A stretch of 64,000 nt of DNA, taken from positions 42,504-106,503 of the forward strand of contig NZ_FNBL01000015.1 of NCBI RefSeq assembly GCF_900102315.1. The letters run 5' to 3'. Position numbers and translations under genes: made by a program. The notes beneath the pieces are model-generated. The model was not told the DNA's origin, did no database searches, and worked only from the letters and a program-made list of their open reading frames with translations. How positions within the stretch are numbered: the first letter of the stretch is position 1; every line of letters begins with the position of its first letter. This stretch comes from Celeribacter baekdonensis (GTDB taxonomy: Bacteria > Pseudomonadota > Alphaproteobacteria > Rhodobacterales > Rhodobacteraceae). Shown one piece after another: positions 53,803 to 62,745 of the stretch.

Positions 53803-55104
53803 CTACTGTGTTGCGGCGATATAGGGGGCGAGGGCGGTTTCAATGCTCGCCTGCAACAGGGTGTTTGCGTCGGTGGCAAGGTGGCCTGCGCGAACTCTGG
53901 CGGAAAGCTGGCCCAGATATTGGCTGATCAGTGGCTCCGGGATTGCATCCGCGCCGAGCATCTCAAGCAGGGTGGTCACGGCCGCGTCAGCCCTTGGGTC
54001 TGGCCAGACATAGCGGATGCGGTCGCTGAGCGAAAAATGCCGCAGCAGGCGTTGCTCCTCCGGGGTGCCCTCATAATAGGACTGCCAATGCGCCGGGTGG
54101 TCGAGCAGAACCTGCTCCAGAGTGGCGCGCAGGGAGATCGGTCGGACGCCGGGGTGGAGTTCTTCGGCGATCAGGTCAAGGCCGTAAAGGGCCTCGCGCA
54201 GAGCAAAGGTCAGGCCGGGGCCGACTTTCAGAATCGCGAATCCATCTCGCACAAGGGCGGTCAGGGCCGCCGGGGTTTGATAGTCCGTCGAGTGGGCCTC
54301 GAAAACCATGCCGGGCAGTTTGGCGCGCGCGGCGCTCAGGGCGCGGGCGGCGGTGGGGGTGTAGTCGATCACATTGTGATTGCCGAATTCCACGCCGGGT
54401 TGCACCACGAGGCCGATGACCCGATTGAAAACGGCGGTGAGACCCGCCTGGGCAAAGGCCGCGCGGTGTATGTCGACGGTGGTGCGGGCGGCGGCGGGGG
54501 AGGTGATTTCGAGCGTGTCGAGGGCCTCCATCGCGCCACCGGGAACCGGGACTTCGGTGCCGATGATATAGACCGGCGGTGGCACGGGGGCACTGGGGAG
54601 GGCACTGGGCAGGACGCCGGGCAAGACGGCTTCGGCGGCGGCGGCGAGGCGGGCGGCGCGGGCGGCGGTCTGGTGATCCCCCAGCGCCACCGGTTCGCCG
54701 GCACAGCCCATGGAACAATCCAGATGCAGCTTGGTGAACCCCGCACGGGCGTAGGCGGCGATCATGGTTTCGGCTTTTTGCATGGCGGCATCCGGGGGCA
54801 GGGCTTTCCAGGGGTTCGGGCCCAGATGATCGCCGCCGAGGATCAGGCGTTCGTGCGGAAAACCGGTGCGGTTTGCGATGCCAAAGACCTGATCACGAAA
54901 GTCCTGCGGGGTCATGCCGGTGTAGCCACCGTCTTGGTTCACCTGATTGCAGGTTGCCTCGATCAGCAGAGGCAGCGGGGTGGGCAGGACCGCACGCATG
55001 CAGGCTTCAAGAACGATCGGATGGGCGGAACACACTGAGGGGATGCCGCTTGGTCCCGGTGTCTCTGCCCATGTGGCAATATCGGCAAGCGGGTGGGTCG
55101 TCAT
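53803..55104 (-). CDS. GatZ/KbaZ-like tagatose-bisphosphate aldolase subunit family
   Basis: A 433-residue TIM-barrel protein of the AgaZ/GatZ/KbaZ family: GIPSVCSAHPIVLEACMRAVLPTPLPLLIEATCNQVNQDGGYTGMTPQDFRDQV and LILGGDHLGPNPWK near the N-terminus. In enterobacteria GatZ/KbaZ supports the class II aldolase GatY/KbaY, but no GatY-type gene is visible here. Some stand-alone homologues have been proposed to act on tagatose 6-phosphate. It overlaps the PfkB kinase by 4 bp. Confidence 0.82.
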   Translation of the reverse strand: MTTHPLADIATWAETPGPSGIPSVCSAHPIVLEACMRAVLPTPLPLLIEATCNQVNQDGGYTGMTPQDFRDQVFGIANRTGFPHERLILGGDHLGPNPWKALPPDAAMQKAETMIAAYARAGFTKLHLDCSMGCAGEPVALGDHQTAARAARLAAAAEAVLPGVLPSALPSAPVPPPVYIIGTEVPVPGGAMEALDTLEITSPAAARTTVDIHRAAFAQAGLTAVFNRVIGLVVQPGVEFGNHNVIDYTPTAARALSAARAKLPGMVFEAHSTDYQTPAALTALVRDGFAILKVGPGLTFALREALYGLDLIAEELHPGVRPISLRATLEQVLLDHPAHWQSYYEGTPEEQRLLRHFSLSDRIRYVWPDPRADAAVTTLLEMLGADAIPEPLISQYLGQLSARVRAGHLATDANTLLQASIETALAPYIAATQ

Positions 55105-56063
55105 GTGGAGATCTCCGCATCTTCAGGAAAGGTGTCTTTCAGAAAGGCATTGAGCGCGGCTTGGGTCGACGTGCCCTCCATCGGTCCCTGTCGGGTGACA
55201 GCCAGGGCACCTGCCGCATTGGCCTGACGCAGCGCTGCGACGGGCGGCACACCGGCCAGACGCAGGGCGACGAAAGTGCCGCCAAAACTGTCGCCTGCGC
55301 CGGTGGGGTCGACTTCGCGAACCGGGAAGGCGGCCATGTCATGGCGGCCCTCGACGCTAAAATGGCTGGCCCCCTGTGCGCCGCGTTTCAGGACGATCTC
55401 GCGGATGCCGCGCGCGAGGAGGTCGTCGATGGCACCGGCCTCATCCGCGCGCTCCGAGAACAGGAAAAGCTCGTCGCCCGAAGGCATGAAGATGTCGGTC
55501 TGATCCAGAACCTGAAGCAGGTGCGCGCGCAGGCCCGGCGCACCAAGGATTTCGGGGCGGATGTTGGGATCGAAACTGAGCGTGCCGCCACGCGCCTTGA
55601 TCCGGCGCAGAGCCTCAAGTGCGACATTGGCCATGCCGGGGGTGGAAAGGGCGGTGCCCATGATGTGCAGGTGGTCGCAACTGGCCATCAAAGCGGTGGC
55701 CGCCGGGGTGAGGCTGAGGGTCGTCGTGGCGCTCTGGGCCATGGTGAAGAGAAAGGCGCGCGAGCCATCCTCGCGGTAGCGGACAAAGGCGCAGCCGGTG
55801 ACTTCGTCAGGGGCCACGTCGATGCCAGAAATATCGACGCCATCGCGGGTGAGGCGGGCGATGTTCAGGTGGCCGAAATCATCGTCACCGACACGACCAA
55901 TGATCGCCGCCTCATAGCCAAGCTTGCCGACCTGATCGACAAAGATGGCGGGCGCACCGGACGGGAAGGGGCCGACAAGGGGTTGCGGCTCGCGAAACCC
56001 GTCGCCTCTGGTGGTTGCCACCAGTTCGACGAGGATTTCACCGACGGTCAAAATTTTGGGCAT
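55101..56063 (-). CDS. PfkB family sugar kinase
   Basis: A 320-residue ribokinase-type kinase: N-terminal GEILVELVATTRGDGF, and the C-terminal anion hole/catalytic DPTGAGDSFGGTFVALRLAG with the catalytic Asp. It phosphorylates a keto sugar or sugar phosphate; with GatZ and the LacD-like aldolase, tagatose (6-phosphate) or a related ketose is plausible. Confidence 0.85.
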   Translation of the reverse strand: MPKILTVGEILVELVATTRGDGFREPQPLVGPFPSGAPAIFVDQVGKLGYEAAIIGRVGDDDFGHLNIARLTRDGVDISGIDVAPDEVTGCAFVRYREDGSRAFLFTMAQSATTTLSLTPAATALMASCDHLHIMGTALSTPGMANVALEALRRIKARGGTLSFDPNIRPEILGAPGLRAHLLQVLDQTDIFMPSGDELFLFSERADEAGAIDDLLARGIREIVLKRGAQGASHFSVEGRHDMAAFPVREVDPTGAGDSFGGTFVALRLAGVPPVAALRQANAAGALAVTRQGPMEGTSTQAALNAFLKDTFPEDAEIST

Positions 56064-56090
56064 TGGGATATCCGTTGCGGTCTCGGGAAG

Positions 56091-56126
56091 CGCGCGCCCA
56101 CAGCGAACAAGCCATGTGGGCGCGCG
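56091..56126. promoter_or_regulatory. Intercistronic hairpin between the sugar ATPase and kinase genes
   Basis: Perfect 12-bp stem (56091-56102 with 56115-56126), 12-nt loop, no T-tract on the minus strand. It lies between the transport and metabolic parts of the operon and could stabilise the upstream mRNA. Confidence 0.65.
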
Positions 56127-56135
56127 GGGCCCGGA

Positions 56136-56876
56136 TCAGAGCGTGGCGCCCATCATCATCCGGACGATTTCCTCGTCATTGGTCTCGGCAGGTCGGCGTT
56201 CACCGGCCACCACCCCGCGGGCGAGGACGATGATCCTGTCCGCAGCGGCGAAGATATCGGGCAGGTTGTGGGAAATCAGAATGATCCCCACCCCCTGCTT
56301 TTTCAGGCGTTCGATGAGGGCCATGACCTCACGTTGTTCGGGGACGCCAAGCGCCGCAGTCGGTTCGTCCATGATGACAATGCCCGCCTGCCAGTGGATC
56401 GCACGGGCGATGGCAATCGCCTGACGCTGACCGCCCGACATTTCGCGCACCGGGGCGGCGGGGTCCGGCACCACGATTCCGAGGCTGAGCATCACTTTCG
56501 CCGCATCTTCCCGCATCTTCTTGCGGTCGAGGTAGGGGAACCTGAGCACATGCTTGACCGCCTCGCGCCCGAGGTAAAGGTTCAGCCCCGGATCAAGATT
56601 GTCGGCCAGCGCAAGATCTTGATAGATCGTCTCAATCCCCGCCGTGCGCACCGCTTCGGGGGTTTTCCCCGTCAACAACGCGCCGTTCATGTAGACTTTG
56701 CCGTCGGTGGGTTGATAGACGCCCGAGATCATTTTGATCACGGTCGATTTGCCCGCGCCGTTGTCGCCTGCAAGGACGACGCATTCGCCGGGATTGACCT
56801 CAAAGCTGACGTTCTTGACCGCCTCGTTGCCGCCGAACCGTTTTCTGAGACCGTCGATCTTCAAAAGCGCAGTCAT
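56136..56876 (-). CDS. Sugar ABC transporter ATP-binding protein, single domain
   Basis: A 246-residue FrcA-like ATPase with one domain: Walker A GDNGAGKST (about 39-47), signature MSGGQRQAIAIARAIHW, Walker B VIMDEPTAALG. Sugar transporters of the RbsA type usually have two ATPase domains; this shorter type must dimerise. It overlaps the permease gene by 4 bp. Confidence 0.9.
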   Translation of the reverse strand: MTALLKIDGLRKRFGGNEAVKNVSFEVNPGECVVLAGDNGAGKSTVIKMISGVYQPTDGKVYMNGALLTGKTPEAVRTAGIETIYQDLALADNLDPGLNLYLGREAVKHVLRFPYLDRKKMREDAAKVMLSLGIVVPDPAAPVREMSGGQRQAIAIARAIHWQAGIVIMDEPTAALGVPEQREVMALIERLKKQGVGIILISHNLPDIFAAADRIIVLARGVVAGERRPAETNDEEIVRMMMGATL

Positions 56877-57904
56877 GATTTCCCTCCCATAAGCCGGTCT
56901 TTTGACTGGTCCACAAGGACAGCAACAATGATCACGAGGCCCACCGCAACGAACTGCCAATAGGGGGGCAAGCCGCAGAAGACGAGACCAAATTGGATCA
57001 CGGCGATGATGAAGGCGCCGATGACGGTGCCGGTGATGGTGCCCTGACCGCCGGTGAGTGACGCACCTCCGATGAACACCGCAGCGACGGCGTAAAGCAG
57101 GATCGGTTCCCCCGCATTGGCGGCTCCGGCCGAAAAACGGCTGGTGTAGATCAGCCCACCAATGCCCGCCGTGAAGGCCGATAGGATAAAGAGCAGGATC
57201 AGGTGCTTTTTGACATTCACGCCAGCCCGTTCCACCGAGGCACGGTTGGCCCCGAGCGCATAGGTGTGGGCGCCAAATCGCGTGTGCTTGAGCAGGTAGT
57301 GACAGATGAGCGTCAGCACGGCGGCCACGACCAGTGGAACCGGGAGACCGAGGATGTCACCATTGCCGAAAGCGCGGGTATGGTCGTTGCGGATCGACAC
57401 CGTCGCACCTCCGGCCACAATCAAGGCCGCGCCACGGGCGATGCCATAGGTGCCGAGCGTACCGATGAAACTCGGCACATTCAGGATGGCAACAAGCCAG
57501 CCGTTGACCGCGCCGACCAGTGCGGCAGCGCCGAGGCCTGCCAGCATGGCGAGGATCACGGTGACCCAGCCAGCGTCTGCGCCCGCGGTCCGAATGATCA
57601 GCGCCATGACAACTGCCGCGAAACCGGTGCTGAAAGCGATCGAGAGGTCGATGTGACCGGCCACGATGACCAGCGTCAGCCCAAGACCGAGCAAAAGGAT
57701 CTGTGAGGCGGCAATCGAGATGGCTTGCAGGTTATAGATCCGGAAAAGTAGGGTGCTTCCCGTTTGGGTTTGTGCATAGATTTCGAAAAAGCCGAGGATG
57801 AGGATCAGGAACAGCCACGACCATGCGTTGAGCAGGGACCTCACGAATGAGGTCCCTCCGGGTTTAGTGTTGGTGTTACTCCCGTTCACCGTATTGTCCG
57901 TCAT
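56873..57904 (-). CDS. Sugar ABC transporter permease (RbsC/FrcC type)
   Basis: A 343-residue membrane protein with about ten helices; family blocks GLGLTLVIVAGHIDLSIAFSTGFAAVVMAL and EAA-like GANRASVERAGVNVKKHLILLFILSAFTAGIGGLIYTSR, ANAGEPILLYAVAAVFIGGASLTGGQGTITGTVIGA. It starts where the binding-protein gene ends (4-bp overlap). Confidence 0.92.
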   Translation of the reverse strand: MTDNTVNGSNTNTKPGGTSFVRSLLNAWSWLFLILILGFFEIYAQTQTGSTLLFRIYNLQAISIAASQILLLGLGLTLVIVAGHIDLSIAFSTGFAAVVMALIIRTAGADAGWVTVILAMLAGLGAAALVGAVNGWLVAILNVPSFIGTLGTYGIARGAALIVAGGATVSIRNDHTRAFGNGDILGLPVPLVVAAVLTLICHYLLKHTRFGAHTYALGANRASVERAGVNVKKHLILLFILSAFTAGIGGLIYTSRFSAGAANAGEPILLYAVAAVFIGGASLTGGQGTITGTVIGAFIIAVIQFGLVFCGLPPYWQFVAVGLVIIVAVLVDQSKDRLMGGKS

Positions 57905-58872
57905 TCTGAGTAGATGAATTTGGCAGTTGCGTCGTCATTGACATTGTTGGCGTCAATCACGGTAAAGCCGGTGCCGATTGAGACCGGAACGGAGTTGCCG
58001 GTGAGAACGGCATAGGCCGTCATCACACCGTAGTAGCCAATCTCCGCCGGGTGCTGGGCGATGGCCGCGTCAACGAGGCCCGAGGAGATGTTGTTCACAA
58101 TCGAGGTGGGGGCATCAAAGGCGATCACGGTCACCTCATCCGCTTTGTTGGCGCTTTCGACTCCGTTGGCAGCACCGAGAGCCGAAAAGAGGTTGGCACC
58201 AAAGACGCCCGAGATGTCGGGGTTGCGCGCCAGAACGGCCTGAAACTGTGAGGCCGCCAACGAGGCGTCGTTTTCGTTATACTGGGTTTCAAGCACTTCG
58301 ACGCTTGGAAAGCTCTCGGCCATCTCTGCCTTGAAACCCTCTTCACGCTGGTCCGTGGTCGAAATGCCGGGACGGACGTTCGAGACATAGACCTTGCCTT
58401 CGCCCCCCATCTCATTGGCCATGTAGCGGGCTGCCATGCGCCCGCCTGCGGTGTTGTCCGACGCGATGTAGGAGAATGGGAAATCCCCGTCTCCGGCACC
58501 GTCCTGATACTTGCCGTCGTCGATGAACGTGTCGACAGTGATGACCGGAATTCCCGCTTCCGACGCGCGGCGCAGCGGCTCGATCATCTGGACGCTGTCG
58601 GTCGGAGCAATCAGGATCGCATCCGGGCCGCGGCCAATGACGGCGTCAAGGACCGGGGTTTGCAGGACCGGATCAAATTCTTCGGCCCCCTGAAAGTCGA
58701 CGGTGATTCCAAGGGCGTCCGCGGCCGCCTGCGCACCACGATTCATGGTGATATAAAAGGCGTCAGTGGTGAGGCCGGGAATAAGGGTGATCCTGAGATC
58801 TTCCTGTGCTTGCGCTGCTCCGGCGGAGCCGAGTGCCGCTGCGAAGGCAGCGGTTTTGATAAGATTTTTCAT
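57901..58872 (-). CDS. Sugar ABC transporter substrate-binding protein
   Basis: A 323-residue periplasmic protein of the LacI/RbsB-like class (Peripla_BP_4): signal peptide MKNLIKTAAFAAALGSAGAAQA (cleaved before QED), then LRITLIPGLTTDAFYITMNRGAQAAADALGITVDFQGAEEFDPVLQTPVLDAVIGRGPDAILIAPTD. ATG 58872 fits the signal. First gene of the minus-strand sugar operon, read away from the SorC-type regulator. Confidence 0.92.
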   Translation of the reverse strand: MKNLIKTAAFAAALGSAGAAQAQEDLRITLIPGLTTDAFYITMNRGAQAAADALGITVDFQGAEEFDPVLQTPVLDAVIGRGPDAILIAPTDSVQMIEPLRRASEAGIPVITVDTFIDDGKYQDGAGDGDFPFSYIASDNTAGGRMAARYMANEMGGEGKVYVSNVRPGISTTDQREEGFKAEMAESFPSVEVLETQYNENDASLAASQFQAVLARNPDISGVFGANLFSALGAANGVESANKADEVTVIAFDAPTSIVNNISSGLVDAAIAQHPAEIGYYGVMTAYAVLTGNSVPVSIGTGFTVIDANNVNDDATAKFIYSE

Positions 58873-59014
58873 ATAGGTTTCCTCCCTTGTTCGCACGGCT
58901 CCATTGAGCCGCATCTCTTGATCTGCCCCTTCCTCCTCAGGGCGAATCAAAGAACCGAAATTCGGTGACGGCAGCTTGCCGGGGTTCTCCCGGCCTAGCA
59001 AGAAGTAAATATCA

Positions 59015-59026
59015 GAAATATATTTC
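59015..59026. promoter_or_regulatory. Putative SorC-type operator 1
   Basis: GAAATATATTTC, a perfect 12-bp palindrome in front of the binding-protein operon; same pattern as sites at 59156 and 60133. Confidence 0.7.
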
Positions 59027-59155
59027 CAAATACTGCAACTGTGTAAACCCAAATGGGTGCCGCATTCCAATCTGCCTCTTGATCCGCAAGTTATCCGCGA
59101 GTCCGCCTGAGACCGATTGCCATTTGTCGTCGCTTGGTGCAGGAGGTTTCTGTCT

Positions 59156-59167
59156 GAAACATATTTC
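59156..59167. promoter_or_regulatory. Putative SorC-type operator 2
   Basis: GAAACATATTTC, 12 bp upstream of the regulator's ATG at 59180, consistent with autoregulation. Confidence 0.65.
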
Positions 59168-59179
59168 CAGTGAGAGCCG

Positions 59180-60121
59180 ATGACCAAGCGCGTGAAACCC
59201 CACAAACTTCTCAATCGTCATATGATGCATACGGCGGCCAAGCTACACTACCTGGAAGGATTGTCGCAGGTTGAGGTCTCCCGTCGCATGGAGGTGTCGA
59301 CCGCGACGATCTCTCGCCTGCTGGGCCTTGCCCGTGACGAGGGGATCGTCCGCATTCAGGTGTTGGACCTCGACGAGTCTGACGGGCTGGGAAACAAACT
59401 TGCGGCGGCTCTGGGCCTGAAATCTGTCCGGGTGACGGAAAGTGACAAGGCGGTGGCGCTCAGCACGCAGGTGGGCGCTTTGCTCATTGAGGCGCACCTT
59501 GCCCCCGGAGCTGTCGTGGCCATTGGCTGGGGCCGCACGATTCAAAGCGTCATCTCCGCCGGTCTGCCTAAGGTGCCCGAAGTGGTGGTTGTCCCTATAA
59601 CCGGCGGGATGCATGAGACCGCGTCTCACTTTCAGATCAATGAATTCGTGCGCATGGCGGCGGAACAGATGGGCGGGGAACCACGGTTTCTCTATGCCCC
59701 CTCGATGGTGTCACCTGAGTTGCATTCCGTTCTCCTGCGCGATCCGCGTACGGCCCAGCTTATTGACCTTTGGGCGCGGGTCGACGTGGCAATCGTGGGC
59801 CTTGGGGCCTATTTGCGTGACGGGACGAATACCAGCATGGGCTTCAGCGCGGCGGAGGCAGCACGGGTGTCCGGTGATGTCGTGCGGCACTATTTTGACA
59901 GGGAAGGGTGTGAAATCCGTTGGCCGGGGCAGGAGAACCAGATGTCGATTGGCCGGGCGCAACTCGAACGCATTCCGCTGTCTATCGGCGTTGCCATGGG
60001 GCGCGAGAAGGCGGCGTCCATCATCGGTGCCGCACGTTCTGGGATGATCAACGCTCTGGTGACAGACACGCGGGCGGCAAGCCAGGTGCTTGACCTGCTG
60101 GAAAGCAGCGAAAGTATCTAG
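59180..60121 (+). CDS. SorC family sugar-responsive regulator
   Basis: A 313-residue DeoR/SorC-type regulator: N-terminal HTH LEGLSQVEVSRRMEVSTATISRLLGLARDEGIVRIQVLD (about 24-62) and a sugar-phosphate-binding C-terminal domain (GAVVAIGWGRTIQSVISAGLP, VGLGAYLRDGTNT). SorC proteins bind phosphorylated sugars and control the adjacent operons. It lies between two divergent sugar operons with matching palindromes at each promoter. Confidence 0.88.
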   Translation: MTKRVKPHKLLNRHMMHTAAKLHYLEGLSQVEVSRRMEVSTATISRLLGLARDEGIVRIQVLDLDESDGLGNKLAAALGLKSVRVTESDKAVALSTQVGALLIEAHLAPGAVVAIGWGRTIQSVISAGLPKVPEVVVVPITGGMHETASHFQINEFVRMAAEQMGGEPRFLYAPSMVSPELHSVLLRDPRTAQLIDLWARVDVAIVGLGAYLRDGTNTSMGFSAAEAARVSGDVVRHYFDREGCEIRWPGQENQMSIGRAQLERIPLSIGVAMGREKAASIIGAARSGMINALVTDTRAASQVLDLLESSESI

Positions 60122-60399
60122 CGCCCAATGTAGAAATTTATTTCTGAAAAAAATTGTTGAGAATGAACTCTGCGACCGCTACTGCTTAGGCAAGCTGCGG
60201 GTGTTGGAGGGATTCCGAATGAGAATCGCATCACCTGTACCGATTGCAGGGCCTCTACCGATTGCAGGGGGAGGGATCTCAGCAGAAATGCGAGATGCCA
60301 TGACAGGTTCGCCTGTCGTGCCCCTGTCTGTGGTGCCCGCAGCCTGAGTGACCGGCATGCGCCGGATGGCGAGATGATACGAGACAAGGATCAACCCGA
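60122..60399. other. Leader between SorC gene and aldolase operon
   Basis: 278 bp without a gene. It holds the third palindrome (60133-60144), and a perfect 14-bp direct repeat TACCGATTGCAGGG (60238-60251 and 60256-60269). Confidence 0.5.
60133..60144. promoter_or_regulatory. Putative SorC-type operator 3
   Basis: GAAATTTATTTC, 12 bp beyond the regulator's stop and upstream of the aldolase operon. Confidence 0.65.
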
Positions 60400-61305
60400 A
60401 TGACCAAATTGATGACGACAGCCGAACGCCGTGGGTACCGGCAGATTTGCGGGGACAACGGCTTGATGATGGTTGTTGCCTGTGACCAACGCGGTGGGAT
60501 GCGCAAGGTCTTGGCCGACACCCCAAAGGCCCAATCGGCCATCGACGAAGCCATGCTTGGTGTGGTGAAATCCGGCATAGTGCGTCATTTGGCGAACAAG
60601 GCCTCCTGCGTGCTGCTCGACGCGGTATGCGCCGTGCCGGGGGTTGTGGACGACGGGACGCTGTCCCGCGACACGGGCCTGTTGATCGGTCTGGATGCCT
60701 CGGGCTGGGACACTGACGAGAACGGCTACCAAATATCGAAACTCGTGCCGGGCATCACGGCGCGCCGTGTGCGTGAGCTGGGCGGGACGGGTGCGAAGCT
60801 CATGGTTTACCTGCGGCCCGATCGGCCGGACGCCAATGAGATCAACATCGGGATCATCAAGGATTGCATCGCGGATTTCGCCGCCGAAGACCTTCTTCTG
60901 GTTGTCGAAATCCTGACCTACCAACTCGACGGTGAAAGCGATGAGGCCTATCGCGCGACCTTCCCAAGCCTCATCGTCGAGAGCGCGCGGATTTCGTTGG
61001 AGCTTGGTTCCAAAGTGCTCAAGCTGCCTTATCCGGGGACGGCTAAGGCCTGTGCCGAAATCTCTGCGCTTTGTGGGGATGTGCCTTGGGCCGTGCTGTC
61101 TGCTGGTGTTGACCACGACACTTTCATCGGTCAGGTCGAAACCGCGATGCAAAACGGGGCCTCAGGTGTCATCGCCGGGCGCGCCCTTTGGAAAGATTGC
61201 ATTTCGTTGACCCCGGAGGTCAACGCGGACAATCTGGAAAAGATTGCCAGTGAACGGCTCAAGCAAATCCAGGATATCTTGGAACGCCATGCGGACAAGC
61301 GCTAA
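60400..61305 (+). CDS. LacD-like tagatose-1,6-bisphosphate aldolase
   Basis: A 301-residue class I aldolase of the LacD/DeoC-like TIM-barrel family: MMVVACDQRGGMRK near 28-41, LVVEILTY, SKVLKLPYPG with the Schiff-base Lys, and SAGVDHDTF, ASGVIAGRALWK at the C-terminus. It splits tagatose 1,6-bisphosphate or a related ketose phosphate to DHAP and an aldehyde. First gene of the plus-strand sugar operon. The sulfofructose-phosphate aldolase (YihT-type) is a relative, so substrate is open. Confidence 0.82.
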   Translation: MTKLMTTAERRGYRQICGDNGLMMVVACDQRGGMRKVLADTPKAQSAIDEAMLGVVKSGIVRHLANKASCVLLDAVCAVPGVVDDGTLSRDTGLLIGLDASGWDTDENGYQISKLVPGITARRVRELGGTGAKLMVYLRPDRPDANEINIGIIKDCIADFAAEDLLLVVEILTYQLDGESDEAYRATFPSLIVESARISLELGSKVLKLPYPGTAKACAEISALCGDVPWAVLSAGVDHDTFIGQVETAMQNGASGVIAGRALWKDCISLTPEVNADNLEKIASERLKQIQDILERHADKR

Positions 61306-62188
61306 CACAACGATCGGCGTGGATGTCGGGGGAACCCGCATCCGCGTCGCGCGGATCTCGACAGAAGGGGCGCTTCTGGACCGGGTGATCGAACCTGTCT
61401 GTCAGGACCCTGGCGGGTTTGTGCCGCAACTTTTGCGCTTGGTGGACAGGATGCGCGATGGGGCTACGGCAATCGGTATTGGCATTCCAGGCCGTGTTGA
61501 TGGCCGCACACAGAAAATTCTTTCCGCGGGCTATCTGGATATCGCCGGGCTTGATCTTGCGGCAGAGGTGCGACGGGCGACAGGGCTACCCGTCCGGGTT
61601 GAAAATGATGCGACCATGGCGCTGATTGCCGAGGGTTTCAGCCGCACGGGCGGGCGTGACGGGTTGATCTTTATGGTGACGATCGGCACGGGCATCGGCG
61701 GTGCTGCGCTCCTTGATGGTCAGCCGTGGTACGGCGGTGGCCTGTCGGGTCAGTTTGGTCACATCGTCGTCTCTTCTGGCGGGCCCCTGTGCAAATGCGG
61801 ACGCCGCGGGTGTGTCGAGACATTCAGTTCCGGCACGGCCCTTGGGCGATTGATGGCCGAGGCCGGTATGCCCAAGGACATTCGCGCAGAGGATGTGCTG
61901 TCCCGCGCCAAAGCCGGGGACGGTCAAGCGCGGGTCCTGCTCGATGTTTGGGCGGCGCCGCTTCAACGGGCCTTGCAATCTCTGGTGTCGATGGCGGATC
62001 CAAAACTGATCCTGGTGGGCGGGGGGCTTGGGCACGAAATGTCTGCGGCTCTGGCGCATCTGGCGGACGAGTCGCATTGGTTCACGGTGCCGGTCGAACC
62101 GGCGCGTTTGGGCGACACTGCGGGGGTGATCGGTGCAGGCCTCGCCGCCTTCGGCATTGCCTCGGAGATGACGGGGCAAATCCGATGA
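61289..62188 (+). CDS. ROK family sugar kinase
   Basis: A 299-residue ROK protein without HTH, so a kinase: DVGGTRIRVARI near the N-terminus, IGIGIPGRVDG, ENDATMALIAEG, TIGTGIGGAALLDG and the zinc motif CKCGRRGCVE. It overlaps the aldolase end by 17 bp and the next gene by 4 bp. Confidence 0.87.
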   Translation: MRTSANTTIGVDVGGTRIRVARISTEGALLDRVIEPVCQDPGGFVPQLLRLVDRMRDGATAIGIGIPGRVDGRTQKILSAGYLDIAGLDLAAEVRRATGLPVRVENDATMALIAEGFSRTGGRDGLIFMVTIGTGIGGAALLDGQPWYGGGLSGQFGHIVVSSGGPLCKCGRRGCVETFSSGTALGRLMAEAGMPKDIRAEDVLSRAKAGDGQARVLLDVWAAPLQRALQSLVSMADPKLILVGGGLGHEMSAALAHLADESHWFTVPVEPARLGDTAGVIGAGLAAFGIASEMTGQIR

Positions 62189-62745
62189 GATGCGCGGTGT
62201 TGGTCAACGGGGTGCCGGCAAGCGGCAAATCCACCGTCGCAACAGCGCTGGTGGCTCAGTTTGACGCAGCAGGTATTGCGGCGGTGCCACTGAGCCTCGA
62301 TACGGTAAAAGAAGGCCTTTTTGCGCATATCGGCACCGGCGACCGGGACCATAACCGGATGCTGGGTCGTGCGAGCTACCACGCCATTTTCAATTCCATT
62401 TCTGCCTTTCCGCAGCGCCTGATCCCGGTGATCGACGCGTGGCACGGATTTCAAGCCGAAGAGGTTCTGCGCGCGCATATCAGGCGGGCCGGGATTGAGC
62501 GGGTGGCTGAGATCTGGGTGGCCATACCGCCCGATTTGGCGGCAGAGCGATACCGTGCGCGTTCAAGCGGGCGACATGCCGGCCATTTGCCCGCCTCCTA
62601 TGCCGATGAGCTTTACGAGCTAGCAAGCGTGGCCCGACCGCGCGCATTGGGCCCGGTGATAGAGGTCGATGGGGATGCGCCGATACCGGACGATCTTGGT
62701 GCGCGGGTTCTGGCGGCGCTGAACGGGGAGGGCGGTGATGTCTGA
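62185..62745 (+). CDS. P-loop kinase family protein
   Basis: A 186-residue ATP-binding protein with Walker A NGVPASGKST (about 8-17) and kinase-like fold (LDTVKEGLFAHIGTGDRDHNRMLGRASYHAIFNSIS), typical of small sugar/nucleoside kinases. It starts ATGA-coupled to the ROK gene. No identified substrate; part of the sugar operon. Confidence 0.72.
   Translation: MRCAVLVNGVPASGKSTVATALVAQFDAAGIAAVPLSLDTVKEGLFAHIGTGDRDHNRMLGRASYHAIFNSISAFPQRLIPVIDAWHGFQAEEVLRAHIRRAGIERVAEIWVAIPPDLAAERYRARSSGRHAGHLPASYADELYELASVARPRALGPVIEVDGDAPIPDDLGARVLAALNGEGGDV

Larger units (their letters stand above)
58873..59179. other. Divergent control region of the sugar locus
   Basis: No gene seen. It contains two of the three matching palindromes (59015-59026 and 59156-59167) and an AT-rich core at 59004-59035 where a promoter for the binding-protein operon would fit. 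The second palindrome overlaps the SorC-type 5' region (11 bp before its ATG). Confidence 0.6.

Noticed and set aside
54873..56963. 696-residue plus-strand open frame opposite the kinase/ATPase genes
   Set aside because: Spans the antisense of several real overlapping genes and has shadow composition.
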